Positions 17,546-32,000 of a stretch of 64,000 nt of DNA are shown here, piece by piece. The DNA comes from Xenorhabdus griffiniae (GTDB taxonomy: Bacteria > Pseudomonadota > Gammaproteobacteria > Enterobacterales > Enterobacteriaceae): positions 2,078,001 through 2,142,000 of the forward strand of contig NZ_CP147737.1 of assembly GCF_037265215.1 (NCBI RefSeq). Reading direction: 5' to 3'. The position numbers and the translations under genes were made by a program. Below the pieces are notes generated by a model. The model ran no database searches and was not told the origin of the DNA. It was given only the letters and a program-made list of their open reading frames with translations. Every line of letters begins with the position of its first letter. The stretch's first letter is position 1.

Positions 17546-17652
17546 TATATACGTATTAAACTTCAAGTTGCCATTTACAACATTCTATGAAACTTAATTT
17601 CTCCCCGCTCCTCGGGGAGAGATTACTCGCATCTTGAAGCTAGATTGGTATA
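17546..17652. repeat. Palindromic intergenic repeat in the pth-ychF spacer
   Basis: Copy with CTTCAAGTTGCC and GCATCTTGAAGCTAGATTGG arms and a TTTCTCCCCGCTCCTCGGGGAGAG hairpin. Since pth and ychF are cotranscribed in E. coli, this copy would lie inside the operon mRNA and could affect its stability or processing. Confidence 0.85.
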
Positions 17653-17736
17653 AACCAACAAGAATAGGCTTGCCGGTCAGTTTACAAAATTGACGCTATT
17701 ATACACGCAATAGCCCGATGCGCCATGCACTGCCAG

Positions 17737-18327
17737 TTAAGCGCTGGCTTTAAAGGCATGTAGGCGATTAATTGCCTTGCTCATGCCATCTTGTATCAGG
17801 ATGTCAGTACAGCGCAGCGCTTCATCTATGGCATCGTCAATCAGTTTTTGTTCGCTGGCAGGTGGCTTGCCAAGGACGAAGCCTACGACTTTGTTTTTAT
17901 CACCTGGATGACCAATACCGATACGCAGACGGTGGAAGTTAGGATTATTTCCGAGTTTATTTTGAATGTCTTTTAGGCCATTATGACCGCCATTGCTGCC
18001 ACCGAGTTTCATTTTTGCCATGCCCGGCGGCAGATCCAGCTCGTCATGTGCAACCAAGATTTCATCCGGCTGGATACGATAAAATCCAGCCAGGGCAAGA
18101 ACGGATTTACCACTAAGGTTCATAAAAGTGGTGGGTACCAGTAAACGAATATCTTGCCCATTCATGTTAATACGGGCGGTATAGCCAAAAAATTTACTCT
18201 CTTCTTTTAGGGATTGGTTATGGCGTTGCGCTAACAAATCAACAAACCATGCTCCGGCGTTATGTCTGGTCTGTGCATATTCGGCTCCAGGGTTTGCCAG
18301 GCCAACGATTAATTTTATGTTACTCAC
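17737..18327 (-). CDS. pth: Peptidyl-tRNA hydrolase
   Basis: A 196-residue Pth. It rescues tRNA from dropped-off peptidyl-tRNA in the cytoplasm and is essential. Family motifs: [21 protein letters not shown], containing the catalytic His (about residue 22); [19 protein letters not shown]; and [13 protein letters not shown], with the substrate-binding Asn. Length matches E. coli Pth (194). First gene of the pth-ychF unit, divergent from ychH. Confidence 0.96.
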   Translation of the reverse strand: MSNIKLIVGLANPGAEYAQTRHNAGAWFVDLLAQRHNQSLKEESKFFGYTARINMNGQDIRLLVPTTFMNLSGKSVLALAGFYRIQPDEILVAHDELDLPPGMAKMKLGGSNGGHNGLKDIQNKLGNNPNFHRLRIGIGHPGDKNKVVGFVLGKPPASEQKLIDDAIDEALRCTDILIQDGMSKAINRLHAFKASA

Positions 18328-18588
18328 GGTTTAATTTCGCTTATTAGCAATAGAACAAAAGGAGATTAGTTTACCTATCTCACGGCTTGAGTACAAAACT
18401 CATTTAACAAAGATTATTCTGATGGAATGTAAAAAATTAGGTTTAAATTTGTACAGCTTGTGATCGCCACCGCAATAACCTTTCATATGATAAGTCTATA
18501 ATTAATTTTGAAGAAGATATCTGCTTTCGTGCTTTTGCGTTCGTTGTATTTGCAAATTAGCGTTCACAAAAAGTATTGGAGGTTGGTT

Positions 18589-18864
18589 ATGAAACGTAAA
18601 AGGGCTTTTATTTTTGGCAATATTCTTATGGGAGCAGGAATGGCGGCAATGTTCATTAGCTTAGCTTATGTATTGCTTAGCCATATCTTTAATTTTGATC
18701 TTTCGGAGTTTTTGACAAGCCTTTCATTAATGGGATTGTTTGTTGGGGCATTTATTTGGCTGGTAGGAGCCAGTATTGGCGGCCGAGAACGGGTTACGGA
18801 TAAATATTGGTGGCTGAAGAATTACGATGAACGTTATTGTCGTAAAAAACAGCGACATTCGTGA
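18589..18864 (+). CDS. ychH: YchH family inner-membrane stress protein
   Basis: A 91-residue protein of the YchH (DUF2583) family. It has two hydrophobic segments (about residues 8-30 and 44-65) and ends in a basic tail with the family signature KYWWLKNYDERYCR. In E. coli ychH also lies divergent to pth and is a stress-induced, CRP-dependent gene. The ATG at 18589 with GGAGG upstream is chosen; an in-frame extension upstream has no support. The pth-ychH spacer of about 260 bases holds their promoters. Confidence 0.9.
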   Translation: MKRKRAFIFGNILMGAGMAAMFISLAYVLLSHIFNFDLSEFLTSLSLMGLFVGAFIWLVGASIGGRERVTDKYWWLKNYDERYCRKKQRHS

Positions 18865-18922
18865 TTATTTTAGATAAGGCGATTATGGTTACCGCCTTAT
18901 CTATATTTGTTAAATGTTCAGT

Positions 18923-19010
18923 GTATACCCATCTCACATCAAGATGCATATTGTTTCTCCCCGCGAAGCGGGGAGAAACAATGATTATAATGAGCAACTT
19001 GAAAGGTAAC
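18923..19010. repeat. Palindromic intergenic repeat
   Basis: Slightly shorter copy (GTATACCCATCTCACATCAAG ... GAGCAACTTGAAAGG) with a perfect TTTCTCCCCGCGAAGCGGGGAGAAA hairpin, between the convergent ychH and first lipase genes. Confidence 0.85.
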
Positions 19011-19017
19011 ACGTAGA

Positions 19018-21000
19018 TTAAAAATTGACATTGAAACCGAGGTTGAAATAGTAGTCATGATTCGGTTCATTATCATTTTTTTCATGTGATACGGCGGCAA
19101 ATGCGCGAAAGTCATTGGTCAGATTGGCATTAACACCGACTGTATATTGGATATGATCTCTATTTTGTTTCTCTCCCTGTTGGACGAAACTTGTTTTGGT
19201 CGCATTGATCGCGCTGCGAAGGGTATAGCGTTCATCATCGAATTGATGATTGAGCAGAATAGAGGCATAAGGATTGAAGCGGCCTAGTTTGGTATCTACG
19301 CGCCAACCCACCGAGCCAACTTTGGAATGATAATTTTGAGCTGCAAAATGCATGGAGGTGCTGTTGTTACCTGTTTCACGATAACCATCAATATCCCCTT
19401 TATCCCAGGAATATTGGATGATTGGACTGGTGGTCAGGTAAGGCGTAATAGGGATATTCCAGCCTGCTGCAATCTGCCAACCCCACTGTCTGCCCATCGT
19501 TGAACCTGATTCCCTGCGAGTGGCTTGACCAAGCTGGATAGAGCGTGACAGGTTGTCGTAATTGGTCCGTGAATAATGAACATCACCGTTCAGCCATCCA
19601 TTACCATAATAGTTCCAGAGTGTGTAAGCAGTTATGACATGACCAATAGCAGCATAGTTGAAATTAGGTGTTGCATTTTGTTCATCTTTATAACGTGAAA
19701 TTGTGGCGCCTAATAGTAAATTATCCGTCAGTTGATAATCACTACCCAATGTAAGGGTATTATTGTGATTGCCGGTATAACCGCCAAATACACCAATTTT
19801 ACCTTTGGCCTGATGATTATTGCGAAGCTGTTGCAGGTGACCTTCAAGTGAGCTTAGCGCCGTTGTGGTTGAGGTGCGGTTGATGTGGTTCAACGCCATC
19901 ACTTGTAAAGGGGCGTTGTAGATCGACATAATGTACTGGCCGATGACTTTGTGTGCGTAAGGGGTTGGGTGGAGGTCATCGGAAAATAAGTAGGGTTGGC
20001 TCTTATCAAAGCCAGGCTGGGAAGAAGAACACAGGGCAGCGATTGTACCTTGTGGACAGGCATAACCAAGGGTATTAGCAATACCATAAATGGTTGGATT
20101 CTCAATAACTTCCCTTAAGAGATGATTGACATCGGCACGCAGGATATTGCCGTTACTGAGTTGATTTTCTTCGTTTTGGTTAAATTCGTCGGAAAATTGG
20201 GACGCAGTTTTACTGGCATTATCATAAGCATCAAGCAATTTGCGGTAAATTTCTTTTGCTGCTTCTGGATCTTGGGGAGAAGCGCCTTCAGCAATCTTTT
20301 TAAAAACGCCCTGGAGAATTTTATCTCTGATTTCCTTATTCGGCGTAGGGTACTTGTTGATGGCTTCGTGTGCTTGTTTCAGAATTTGGGCGATTTTGTC
20401 ATCGGGTATTTTACTTTTTTTTAAAGCGCCTTGAAGCACGGCTTCCATAATTTGGGGGGTTGTCCCAACATCAGGGACATTAGGCACAATAATTAAACCC
20501 GCGCCAGCCTTAATGAGTTGATTGATCTGCGATGCCGCGGATGCAGAACTCTCAGTGATACGATGTTGCGCCGCTTTTTCATCGCCTTTCGCTAAATCTT
20601 GCAGAGCGTTCTTTACATCATTGCCGCCTATCCAATGTATGTACAAACCATTCGGATCAGCCCGTCCAGAGTGTGCCTGCAAATAGTCATCAAGCTGTTT
20701 CTTTGTTGGGTGCGCAATAAAATCCCATATAGGATTACCAGAGCCGTTAGCGGTTGCTCCGCCATAGGAATAATTGGTTCCACCTTTCTCAGAGGGTATT
20801 ATTTTTTTGCCAGTAAGGTTTCGGGCTATGTATTCATCATATAGCTCAGCGTCTTTGCCATCGGTTGTAAATCTGCCGATATTCCCGCCATCACTTAAGC
20901 TATCCCCGAAAACATATACATTGTTATAGGCATAAGCATTTGTCATGAGGTTAACGAATAGTGCGGCCGTGGCTGATACTAAAAAGAGTGTTGTCTTCAT
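19018..21000 (-). CDS. GDSL autotransporter esterase/lipase (copy A)
   Basis: A 660-residue type Va autotransporter. Residues 1-24 are a signal peptide (MKTTLFLVSATAALF...NAYA). The passenger is a GDSL hydrolase: block I VFGDSLSDGG with the nucleophile Ser, block III HWIGGNDV, and block V DDLHPTPYAH with the Asp-His pair near residue 345. A translocating beta barrel fills the last ~270 residues and ends in NVNF. Such enzymes (EstA type; similar lipases are known in Photorhabdus) stay on the cell surface and hydrolyse lipids or esters. The ATG at 21000 has GGAGA before it. It is a tandem paralogue of the next upstream gene. Confidence 0.92.
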   Translation of the reverse strand: MKTTLFLVSATAALFVNLMTNAYAYNNVYVFGDSLSDGGNIGRFTTDGKDAELYDEYIARNLTGKKIIPSEKGGTNYSYGGATANGSGNPIWDFIAHPTKKQLDDYLQAHSGRADPNGLYIHWIGGNDVKNALQDLAKGDEKAAQHRITESSASAASQINQLIKAGAGLIIVPNVPDVGTTPQIMEAVLQGALKKSKIPDDKIAQILKQAHEAINKYPTPNKEIRDKILQGVFKKIAEGASPQDPEAAKEIYRKLLDAYDNASKTASQFSDEFNQNEENQLSNGNILRADVNHLLREVIENPTIYGIANTLGYACPQGTIAALCSSSQPGFDKSQPYLFSDDLHPTPYAHKVIGQYIMSIYNAPLQVMALNHINRTSTTTALSSLEGHLQQLRNNHQAKGKIGVFGGYTGNHNNTLTLGSDYQLTDNLLLGATISRYKDEQNATPNFNYAAIGHVITAYTLWNYYGNGWLNGDVHYSRTNYDNLSRSIQLGQATRRESGSTMGRQWGWQIAAGWNIPITPYLTTSPIIQYSWDKGDIDGYRETGNNSTSMHFAAQNYHSKVGSVGWRVDTKLGRFNPYASILLNHQFDDERYTLRSAINATKTSFVQQGEKQNRDHIQYTVGVNANLTNDFRAFAAVSHEKNDNEPNHDYYFNLGFNVNF

Positions 21001-21185
21001 GTAGTTCTCCTGAAAAAACAGCGCATTATTTTCATGCCAGCCAAAACACCTTGATTTAAAAGGGCATTTGCTCATTTTTCTTCGGTTAATGGCTGATTTT
21101 CTGATTGTTTCAGTTCGATACTACTTGCAATTGCATATACAAAAATTAAACAGAACGTTAACGTTCGCGTGATAATTAAACAAAA

Positions 21186-21212
21186 ACGCAAGGCAGTCAT
21201 TTTGCCTTGCGT
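21186..21212 (-). terminator. Terminator between the two lipase genes
   Basis: ACGCAAGGCA and TGCCTTGCGT form a 10-bp perfect stem with a 7-base loop, followed on the minus strand by TTTTTG. It ends transcription of the upstream lipase (21231-23270), so the two paralogues are probably separate units. Confidence 0.85.
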
Positions 21213-21230
21213 CCCTTAATCAATGTTTTC

Positions 21231-23270
21231 TTAGAAACTTGCGTTGATACCTAAGCTGAAATTGTAGCTAGGATCTTGGCTATTGCCGTCATTACGGGTA
21301 ACGGAAGCAAACCCGCGTAGGTTATTGATCAGGTTTGCGTTCACGCCGACAGTATATTGACGCCAGTTTGTGCTCTGTTTGCTACTTTCCCGCACAAAGG
21401 AAGTTTTGGTAGAGTTAATGGCACTGCTCAGTTTGTAGCTTGTATCACCAAATTGGTGATTAAACTGGACAGAAGCATAAGGATTGAAACGACCTAATTT
21501 AGTATCTACGCGCCAACCCAGGGTGCCAACTTTAGAAGTGTAATCTTGATCACTAAAATGCATGGAAGTGTTATTGTTGCCGGATTCACGGTAGCCATCG
21601 ACTTCACCTTTATCCCAGACATATTGGATGATTGGGCTGGTGGTCAGATAGTGAGTAACAGGAATATCCCAACCAGCGGTAATGCGTGCTCCCCATTGTT
21701 TACCTGTGGTAGAACCGGTTTCCCTGCGTGTCGCTTCACCAAGTTGAATGGTACGAGTCAGGCTATCATAGTTAGTACGTGAATAATGGAAGTCACCACT
21801 TAACCAACCATTGTTGTAATAGTTCCACAATGTATACGCTGTCAAAACATGACCACGGCTTTCATAAGAGAAGTCAGCAATCGGTGAGCGCTCTTCTTTA
21901 TAGTTAGAGTACATCGCACCCAATAGCAGATTATCTATCAGCTGATAATCGCTACCCAGTGTAAAGGTTTTATCTTGGTTACCCGTGTAGCCACCAAAGA
22001 CACCAACTTTACCTTGTTCGTTGCCACCGTTACGCAGTTGTTGCAGGTGACCATCAAGGGAAGAGAGGGCACTTTTCACTGGTGCGCGGTTGACTTGATT
22101 CAATGTCATTACCTGTGACGGGGCATGATAAATAGAGTTAATGTATTGGCCCATTATCTTGTGTCCCAACGGGGTTGGGTGGAAAGAATCAGAGAATAAA
22201 AATTCTTTGTCTTTAGTAAATTCTGGGTCGTTGGAAGAGCATTGATCCGCGTTTTTACCTTGCTCGCAAGCATAACCCAATGTATTTTGGATGCCATAAA
22301 TCGTAGGGTTAGCGATCACTTCACGTAATAATCCATTGATATCGGCACGCAAGATATTACCGTTTCCTTCGCTGATCAATTTGTCGACTAGCTCATTATA
22401 TATATCAGTGAGTTTTGTAGCCTCTTGACTTGCATCATTATAGGCAGCGAGGAGTTTTTCATAGGTTTCTGTAATCTTGGCGTTGTCACCTGGATACGAT
22501 TTTTCTGCAATTGTTTTCAGTGTCCCTTCAAGCAATTGACGGCGGTAATCACTATTAGGAGTAATATGGGTATTAATGCCATCATGAACTAATTTCAAAG
22601 TGTCATTGATTTTTTGTTCGATGGGTTTTTTTTGGTCTTCAGGTAGATTGTTATAAACTTCAGGATCTTTAATACCTTTAGACTCTAAAGTCTGGCGAAT
22701 GATAGCTTGACTAAGTAATGTTTCTAAAAATCTAGGGGTAGTGCTCACATCAGGAACGGTTGGAGCAATAACTAATCCAGCACCTTGTTTGATAAGTTGA
22801 TTGATTTGATTTGCGGCTGCGGTAGCGCTGGTGATGGTAATATCAGCGGCAACTTTCTCACGTTCTAGTGGATCGTTTTTTTTTGAAGACTGTTCCAAGG
22901 CATTGGCGAGGTCGTTACCCCCTATCCAATGAATATAGATGCCGTTAGGATTAGCTTTTCCATTTTGGCTATTAAGGTATCTATTGAGCTGCTCTTGCGT
23001 ATTAAACTTATATTTAATCGCCATAGCCCCACCTTGCGCATAATTAGTTCCACCATCCTTGGATGGCGTTGGCTGGGTGTTCGTAATATATTGAGCAATA
23101 TACTCATAATATAACTGGCTTTTTGCTCCATCTGTGGTGTAGCGTCCGTTATTGCCACCATCACTCAGGCTATCCCCAAAGATATAGACTTGATCATAAG
23201 CATGAGCATTAGAAATAGCATTAATTGAAAGCGCTAGCAGTGCAGGTGTAAATAAAAATGCCTTTTTCAT
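21231..23270 (-). CDS. GDSL autotransporter esterase/lipase (copy B)
   Basis: A 679-residue paralogue of copy A with the same plan: signal peptide (MKKAFLFTPALLALS...NAHA), GDSL motif IFGDSLSDGG, HWIGGNDL, a catalytic DSFHPTPLGH block near residue 365, and a C-terminal barrel ending in NASF. Similarity is highest in the barrel and catalytic blocks. The middle of the passenger (about residues 190-300) is longer and diverged. GGAGAG precedes the ATG at 23270. Own terminator at 21186-21212. Confidence 0.92.
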   Translation of the reverse strand: MKKAFLFTPALLALSINAISNAHAYDQVYIFGDSLSDGGNNGRYTTDGAKSQLYYEYIAQYITNTQPTPSKDGGTNYAQGGAMAIKYKFNTQEQLNRYLNSQNGKANPNGIYIHWIGGNDLANALEQSSKKNDPLEREKVAADITITSATAAANQINQLIKQGAGLVIAPTVPDVSTTPRFLETLLSQAIIRQTLESKGIKDPEVYNNLPEDQKKPIEQKINDTLKLVHDGINTHITPNSDYRRQLLEGTLKTIAEKSYPGDNAKITETYEKLLAAYNDASQEATKLTDIYNELVDKLISEGNGNILRADINGLLREVIANPTIYGIQNTLGYACEQGKNADQCSSNDPEFTKDKEFLFSDSFHPTPLGHKIMGQYINSIYHAPSQVMTLNQVNRAPVKSALSSLDGHLQQLRNGGNEQGKVGVFGGYTGNQDKTFTLGSDYQLIDNLLLGAMYSNYKEERSPIADFSYESRGHVLTAYTLWNYYNNGWLSGDFHYSRTNYDSLTRTIQLGEATRRETGSTTGKQWGARITAGWDIPVTHYLTTSPIIQYVWDKGEVDGYRESGNNNTSMHFSDQDYTSKVGTLGWRVDTKLGRFNPYASVQFNHQFGDTSYKLSSAINSTKTSFVRESSKQSTNWRQYTVGVNANLINNLRGFASVTRNDGNSQDPSYNFSLGINASF

Positions 23271-24045
23271 TGGCACTCTCCTTAAAAAGTAGTTTTTGCT
23301 ATTAATCAACATCTTGTCTTTAGAAAAGCGGGTTTTTGGGCAAAAAGCATCCCGCAACTCTTCCTCAGTAGGTTAGAGATGTTGATATGTTTAATATTGA
23401 GATAAACCCATATAAGACAGCTGACTTATTGGTAACGGCTGCCTACGATTAATTATGGTTTCAGGTTATTGAACTTCCATGTTGCTTTGCATTTTTTATG
23501 GATACTGGGATCTTAAAAAATTCAACGCTTAATCGCGCACATAAAATAACCAATCGAAAATTATCCTTTTCATCCCTGGATCTTGATAACTTATCTATTA
23601 GAATAATTTATTTTTTTAGAAAAGAAATAATACCTGTTTTCCGATACTGTTGTGTGATGTAAAGAAGTAAAACCAGCGCCATTAAGCGTGCGACAGGTTA
23701 GCAGTAACTATTCAATGACACCAGTATTGTTAGAATGTTAGGAACTGGACGTACCAGATGGATTGAAATGTTTATGGGGCATTAATATTAGATTATATGG
23801 CTATTTAATCGTTTTATTTTATTGGGTGAAATTTAAGATCTTGTGTTAATTTATTGATAGTTTTACTTATTTTCTAAATGGTACTATTTTTAATTATTAT
23901 TAATTCTAAGCGAAATCATTAGCTAAATATATTAAAAAAACAGAAAACCCCGTTGCTGCAAATGCAGCAACGGGGTTTTTCAAGCAATGATTTATTTAAT
24001 CACTTGAATAAGTTAGCACTTAATATTGACGCTAAAACTTAAACA
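23271..24045. other. Intergenic region upstream of lipase B, including the prs terminator
   Basis: About 775 bases with no credible gene on either strand and none of the common repeats. It is AT-rich. The only clear structure is the prs terminator at its right side (23944-23980). In E. coli dauA occupies the position next to prs; here a SulP gene of that type is found at 33-34.7 kb instead. Confidence 0.6.
23944..23980 (-). terminator. Terminator of prs
   Basis: AAAACCCCGTTGCTGCA pairs perfectly with TGCAGCAACGGGGTTTT around a two-base gap, a 17-bp palindrome with A and T runs at its ends. It is strong and bidirectional in form. Confidence 0.92.
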
Positions 24046-25957
<1,912 letters not shown>

Positions 25958-25958
<1 letters not shown>

Positions 25959-26575
25959 TATTGAATCGTCCAATTATCCATCTTTAATTTTATGCGGTTG
26001 TTTCCTTGCGTAAGCTCCAGTCGGGTGGGTAAGGCGGGCGTGATCGTTGTATCGTATCCTTGATAATTTACGCGCCAAATTTCACCCTTTTTTTTGTCAC
26101 TGACGGATTTAAGCAGGTAGTTTGCATCTAACTGAAAATTTTTGGCATTACCAGGCAAACCGATGATCCAACTTCTTAGATTATCCAGAGGAATATTCAT
26201 ATTGGTCAGTTGGTAAATCAAAGATTCGGGTTTATCACTGAGATATTTTTTACCATTATTGTCAGTGATCTGAATCATATTTGGTTCGACGAATAATTCC
26301 AATTCTGTTGTACCCAATGGATTGAGTAACAGTAACTTATAATTGTCAGAGGAATATTGTTGCCAGAAAAATCGGGCGTACACTTTTTTTTCATCTGCCA
26401 GATAAGCGAAAGAACCTCGGGTTTGGTAATGCCCTAATTTTTGCAGTTGCTGTTCACGGGCGTGCCATTGTGGTGTATCTGCTGATCCCGTACCCATAGG
26501 GGGTTGCGTGATTGTACAGGCAGTCAGTAAAACTCCGGAGAGGGGAAGTAAGCGAAAAAAAGCAGACATTTTCAT
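25958..26575 (-). CDS. lolB: Outer-membrane lipoprotein receptor LolB
   Basis: A 205-residue lipoprotein. The lipobox is LLTAC near residue 20, preceded by a hydrophobic signal. LolB accepts lipoproteins from LolA and inserts them in the outer membrane. Conserved stretches: [30 protein letters not shown], and the C-terminal KLKMDNW. The ATG at 26575 (MKMSAFF) is chosen because it begins the signal peptide. First gene of the lolB-ispE-prs group and divergent from hemA. Confidence 0.94.
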
Positions 26576-26858
26576 ACGGTAACCCTTGGTAGTAAGAGAG
26601 CTTGGCATTTTGTCGATTATAAATATGACAATTTAAAGCGTGCTACCCAAGTTTATAATCATAGAGGGTAATTTAACGAAAGTTTGCTGAGAATTCTCGA
26701 ATAAAATTATCGCATAATCACCTGATTGACTTTTATTGCACAGATGCATCAAGTAGAATGCTCGACCAATGAGAGTCCTTATGAAGGGTGTGAGTTTATG
26801 AGAATAATTATCGATATCATCATGATCTTGCCTCCTATGATAACTCAATGCAGTTAAG

Positions 26859-28121
26859 ATGACTTTATTAGCACTCGGTATCAACCATAAAACAGCGCCT
26901 GTTTCTTTACGTGAGCGGGTATCTTTTTCTCCTGACACGATAGGATTAGCGCTTGATGACTTGCTCCAGCAACCACTGGTGCGAGGTGGCGTTGTACTGT
27001 CTACCTGCAACCGTACAGAGCTTTATCTCAGCGTTGAACAGCAGGGTAATTTAAAAGAACAGTTAATTAATTGGCTATGTAAATATCATCAGCTTAACCC
27101 TGATGATTTGACAGGCAGCCTCTATTGGCATTTAGACAATGAAGCCGTCAGCCATTTAATGCGAGTTGCAAGCGGCCTGGATTCCCTGGTATTGGGGGAA
27201 CCGCAGATTTTGGGACAGGTGAAAAAGGCTTTTTCTGAGTCGCAAAATTATCAATCTTTGTCGAGTGAACTGGAACGCTTATTCCAAAAATCTTTCTCGG
27301 TGGCTAAACGGATCAGAACAGAAACCGAAATTGGCGCCAATGCCGTTTCTGTCGCATTTGCGGCCTGTACACTTGCGCGGCAAATTTTCGAATCCCTTTC
27401 CCAACTGAATATCCTGCTGGTGGGCGCGGGGGAAACGATTGAACTGGTTGCCCGTCATCTAAAAGAGCATGGCGTAAACCACATGATGATCGCCAACCGG
27501 ACAAAAGAGCGGGCACAGATGCTTGCCAGTGAAGTCAATGCCGAAGTCATTTCCCTACCGGATATCGATACCCGATTGGCTGAAGCGGATATTGTCATTA
27601 GCTCTACGGCCAGCCCATTGCCGATCATTGGCAAAGGTATGGTCGAAAGGGCATTGAAATTGCGTCGTAACCAACCCATGTTGCTGATTGACATTGCCGT
27701 TCCTCGCGATATTGAACCGGATGTGGAAAAATTGAGTGATGTTTATCTGTACAGCGTGGATGATTTACAGGCTATCATTCAGCAAAATCTTGCCCAACGT
27801 AAAGCTGCGGCAGTGGTTGCGGAAGGGATTGTGCAACAAGAAAGCAGCTATTTCATGGATTGGTTGCGTTCTCAAGGCGCTGTTAATACAATTCGCGAAT
27901 ATCGAGAGCAGGCAGAGAAAATTAGGGCTGAGATGACGGCAAAGGCATTGATGTCCATAAGGCAGGGTGCTGATGCTGAACAGATCATTAACCAATTGAC
28001 CTACCAGTTGACGAATCGTCTGATCCATACACCGACTAAATCTCTCCAACAGGCTGCCAGTGATGGCGATTTGGAACGCCTGAATCTATTACGGGACAGC
28101 CTTGGGCTGGATCATAACTAA
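26859..28121 (+). CDS. hemA: Glutamyl-tRNA reductase
   Basis: A 420-residue enzyme that reduces glutamyl-tRNA to glutamate 1-semialdehyde, the first step of C5 haem synthesis. The catalytic cysteine is in [11 protein letters not shown] (about residue 50), followed by [21 protein letters not shown] and the NADPH-binding [16 protein letters not shown]. The N-terminal [15 protein letters not shown] fits E. coli HemA, where the start of the protein is a haem-regulated degradation signal. hemA-prfA-prmC order is conserved. The lolB-hemA spacer of about 280 bases holds both promoters. Confidence 0.97.
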   Translation: MTLLALGINHKTAPVSLRERVSFSPDTIGLALDDLLQQPLVRGGVVLSTCNRTELYLSVEQQGNLKEQLINWLCKYHQLNPDDLTGSLYWHLDNEAVSHLMRVASGLDSLVLGEPQILGQVKKAFSESQNYQSLSSELERLFQKSFSVAKRIRTETEIGANAVSVAFAACTLARQIFESLSQLNILLVGAGETIELVARHLKEHGVNHMMIANRTKERAQMLASEVNAEVISLPDIDTRLAEADIVISSTASPLPIIGKGMVERALKLRRNQPMLLIDIAVPRDIEPDVEKLSDVYLYSVDDLQAIIQQNLAQRKAAAVVAEGIVQQESSYFMDWLRSQGAVNTIREYREQAEKIRAEMTAKALMSIRQGADAEQIINQLTYQLTNRLIHTPTKSLQQAASDGDLERLNLLRDSLGLDHN

Positions 28122-28151
28122 CCCTATTCTAAATAAGGTCTGATATTACGA

Positions 28152-29234
28152 ATGAAGCCTTCTATTGTCGCTAAATTGGAAGCATTACAAGAACGCCATG
28201 AAGAAGTGTTGGCTCACCTCGGTGATGCTGAAGTCATTGCTGATCAAGAGCGTTTTCGCGCATTATCAAAAGAATATGCTCAACTGACGGATGTGACTAA
28301 CTGTTTTAAAGCCTGGAAAAGCGTTCAGGATGATATTGAAACAGCCGAGATGATGCTTGATGATCCCGAAATGCGGGAAATGGCGCAGGAAGAACTCAAA
28401 AGCGCAAAAATTCGTAATGAAGAGTTGGAACAGCAATTGCAATTGTTGTTATTACCGAAAGATCCGGATGATGAGCGCAACTGTTTCCTTGAAGTTCGTG
28501 CCGGAACGGGGGGGGATGAAGCTGCGATATTTGCCGGAGATTTATTCCGTATGTATAGCCGTTATGCTGAATCCCGTCGCTGGAAAGTGGAACTCATGAG
28601 TGCCAATGAAGGTGAACATGGCGGATATAAAGAAGTGATTGCCAAAATTTCTGGTGAGCAAGTTTATGGACACCTGAAATTTGAGTCTGGTGGTCATCGT
28701 GTCCAGCGAGTGCCGGAAACAGAATCCCAGGGGCGCATCCATACTTCTGCGTGTACAGTAGCTATCCTGCCAGAAATCCCGGAAGCGGAATTACCGGACA
28801 TTAATCCAGGCGATCTGAAAATTGATACTTATCGCTCCTCCGGCGCAGGCGGGCAGCACGTCAATACCACTGACTCCGCCATTCGAATTACCCACTTGCC
28901 AACGGGGATTGTCGTGGAATGTCAGGATGAGCGTTCACAGCACAAGAACAAAGCCAAAGCGATGTCTGTGCTTGCTGCGCGTATCCGTGCCGCTGAGATG
29001 CAAAAGCGTCAGGAGGCTGAGGCCTCTGAACGCCGTAACTTACTTGGCTCCGGTGACCGTTCAGATCGCAACCGCACTTATAACTTCCCACAGGGACGCG
29101 TTACCGATCACCGTATCAACCTGACGTTATACCGTCTTGAAGAAGTGATGGAAGGCAAACTGGATATGCTTATCCAACCTATCATTACTGAATATCAAGC
29201 AGACCAATTATCCGCATTGTCAGAGCAGGATTGA
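28152..29234 (+). CDS. prfA: Peptide chain release factor 1
   Basis: A 360-residue class I release factor for UAA and UAG. The peptidyl hydrolysis motif is [10 protein letters not shown] (about residues 229-238). The stop-codon recognition loop reads VPETESQG, i.e. PET in place of the PAT of E. coli, within the PxT pattern of RF1. It starts 30 bases after hemA and its TGA overlaps the ATG of prmC (TGATG form). Confidence 0.97.
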   Translation: MKPSIVAKLEALQERHEEVLAHLGDAEVIADQERFRALSKEYAQLTDVTNCFKAWKSVQDDIETAEMMLDDPEMREMAQEELKSAKIRNEELEQQLQLLLLPKDPDDERNCFLEVRAGTGGDEAAIFAGDLFRMYSRYAESRRWKVELMSANEGEHGGYKEVIAKISGEQVYGHLKFESGGHRVQRVPETESQGRIHTSACTVAILPEIPEAELPDINPGDLKIDTYRSSGAGGQHVNTTDSAIRITHLPTGIVVECQDERSQHKNKAKAMSVLAARIRAAEMQKRQEAEASERRNLLGSGDRSDRNRTYNFPQGRVTDHRINLTLYRLEEVMEGKLDMLIQPIITEYQADQLSALSEQD

Positions 29235-30077
29235 TGAATTATCAACATTGGCTCCGACATGCAGCTATGCAGTTGACTGAAAGTGACAGCCCTAAGCGTG
29301 ATGCAGAAATTCTGTTGCAACACGTAACAGGGCGTTCCCGCACTTACTTAATTGCATTCCATGAGACACCAATTTCCCCAAAAGAAGTTAGCCAGCTTGA
29401 GACCTTGCTGGCTCGCCGCATCCAGGGTGAGCCGATTGCTTATATTGTGGGGGAGCGTGAATTTTGGTCGCTGCCCCTGACTGTATCACCAGCAACGTTA
29501 ATCCCGCGTCCTGATACGGAATGCCTGGTTGAAAAAGCTTTGGAACTATTGCCTGTATCATCGGCACAAATTCTGGATCTTGGCACGGGAACAGGGGCAA
29601 TTGCATTGGCGCTGGCAAGTGAGCGGCATGATTGCTATGTCACTGGGGTGGATATCAACCCTGATGCAGTCGCATTGGCAAGACATAATGCTGCCAGAAA
29701 CGCGGAAAAATTGTCTGTTCACAATGTGAATTTTCTGCAAAGTGAGTGGTTTTCTGCGGTTGGGGAAAGACAATTTGATATGATTGTCAGTAATCCTCCC
29801 TATATTGATGAGCTTGACCCTCATCTGCGCGAAGGAGATGTCAGGTTTGAACCAGCCACTGCATTGATCGCTGCACAAAATGGCATAGCAGATTTGCAGA
29901 CAATTATAGAGCAGGCTCGCCACTTCCTGTTACCAAACGGATGGCTATTATTGGAACATGGCTGGAAACAGGGAATCGTTGTCAGAAACCTATTTTTGGA
30001 AAAAGGTTATCAACAGATAGCAACTTTTCAGGATTATGGTGGTAACGAACGTATCACGGTAGGTCAATGGAATAAAG

Positions 30078-30094
<17 letters not shown>
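29234..30094 (+). CDS. prmC: Release-factor glutamine methyltransferase PrmC
   Basis: A 286-residue SAM-dependent methyltransferase that methylates the Gln of the GGQ motif of release factors. SAM-binding motif LDLGTGTGAIALALA near residue 115, catalytic NPPY in IVSNPPYIDE near residue 182, and the N-terminal helical domain with RDAEILLQHV. The ATG at 29234 overlaps the last base of prfA; an in-frame TTG one codon earlier is less likely. Its end overlaps the next gene by 17 bases. Confidence 0.96.
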
Positions 30095-31932
<1,838 letters not shown>

Positions 31933-31961
31933 TCACGGGATCTGTTTGGTTTTTTGATAAT

Positions 31962-32000
31962 GCGGTTACAGAAATATTGCCCTGTGACCGCTTATTTTTT
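31962..32000 (+). terminator. Terminator of kdsA
   Basis: GCGGTTACAG pairs with CTGTGACCGC (one G-T pair), followed by TTATTTTTTA. The T-run touches the stop codon of the convergent aspartic protease-like gene. Confidence 0.85.

Noticed and set aside
26633..27010. 125-codon minus-strand frame overlapping the start of hemA
   Set aside because: Overlaps the well-supported hemA N-terminus and lacks family features.
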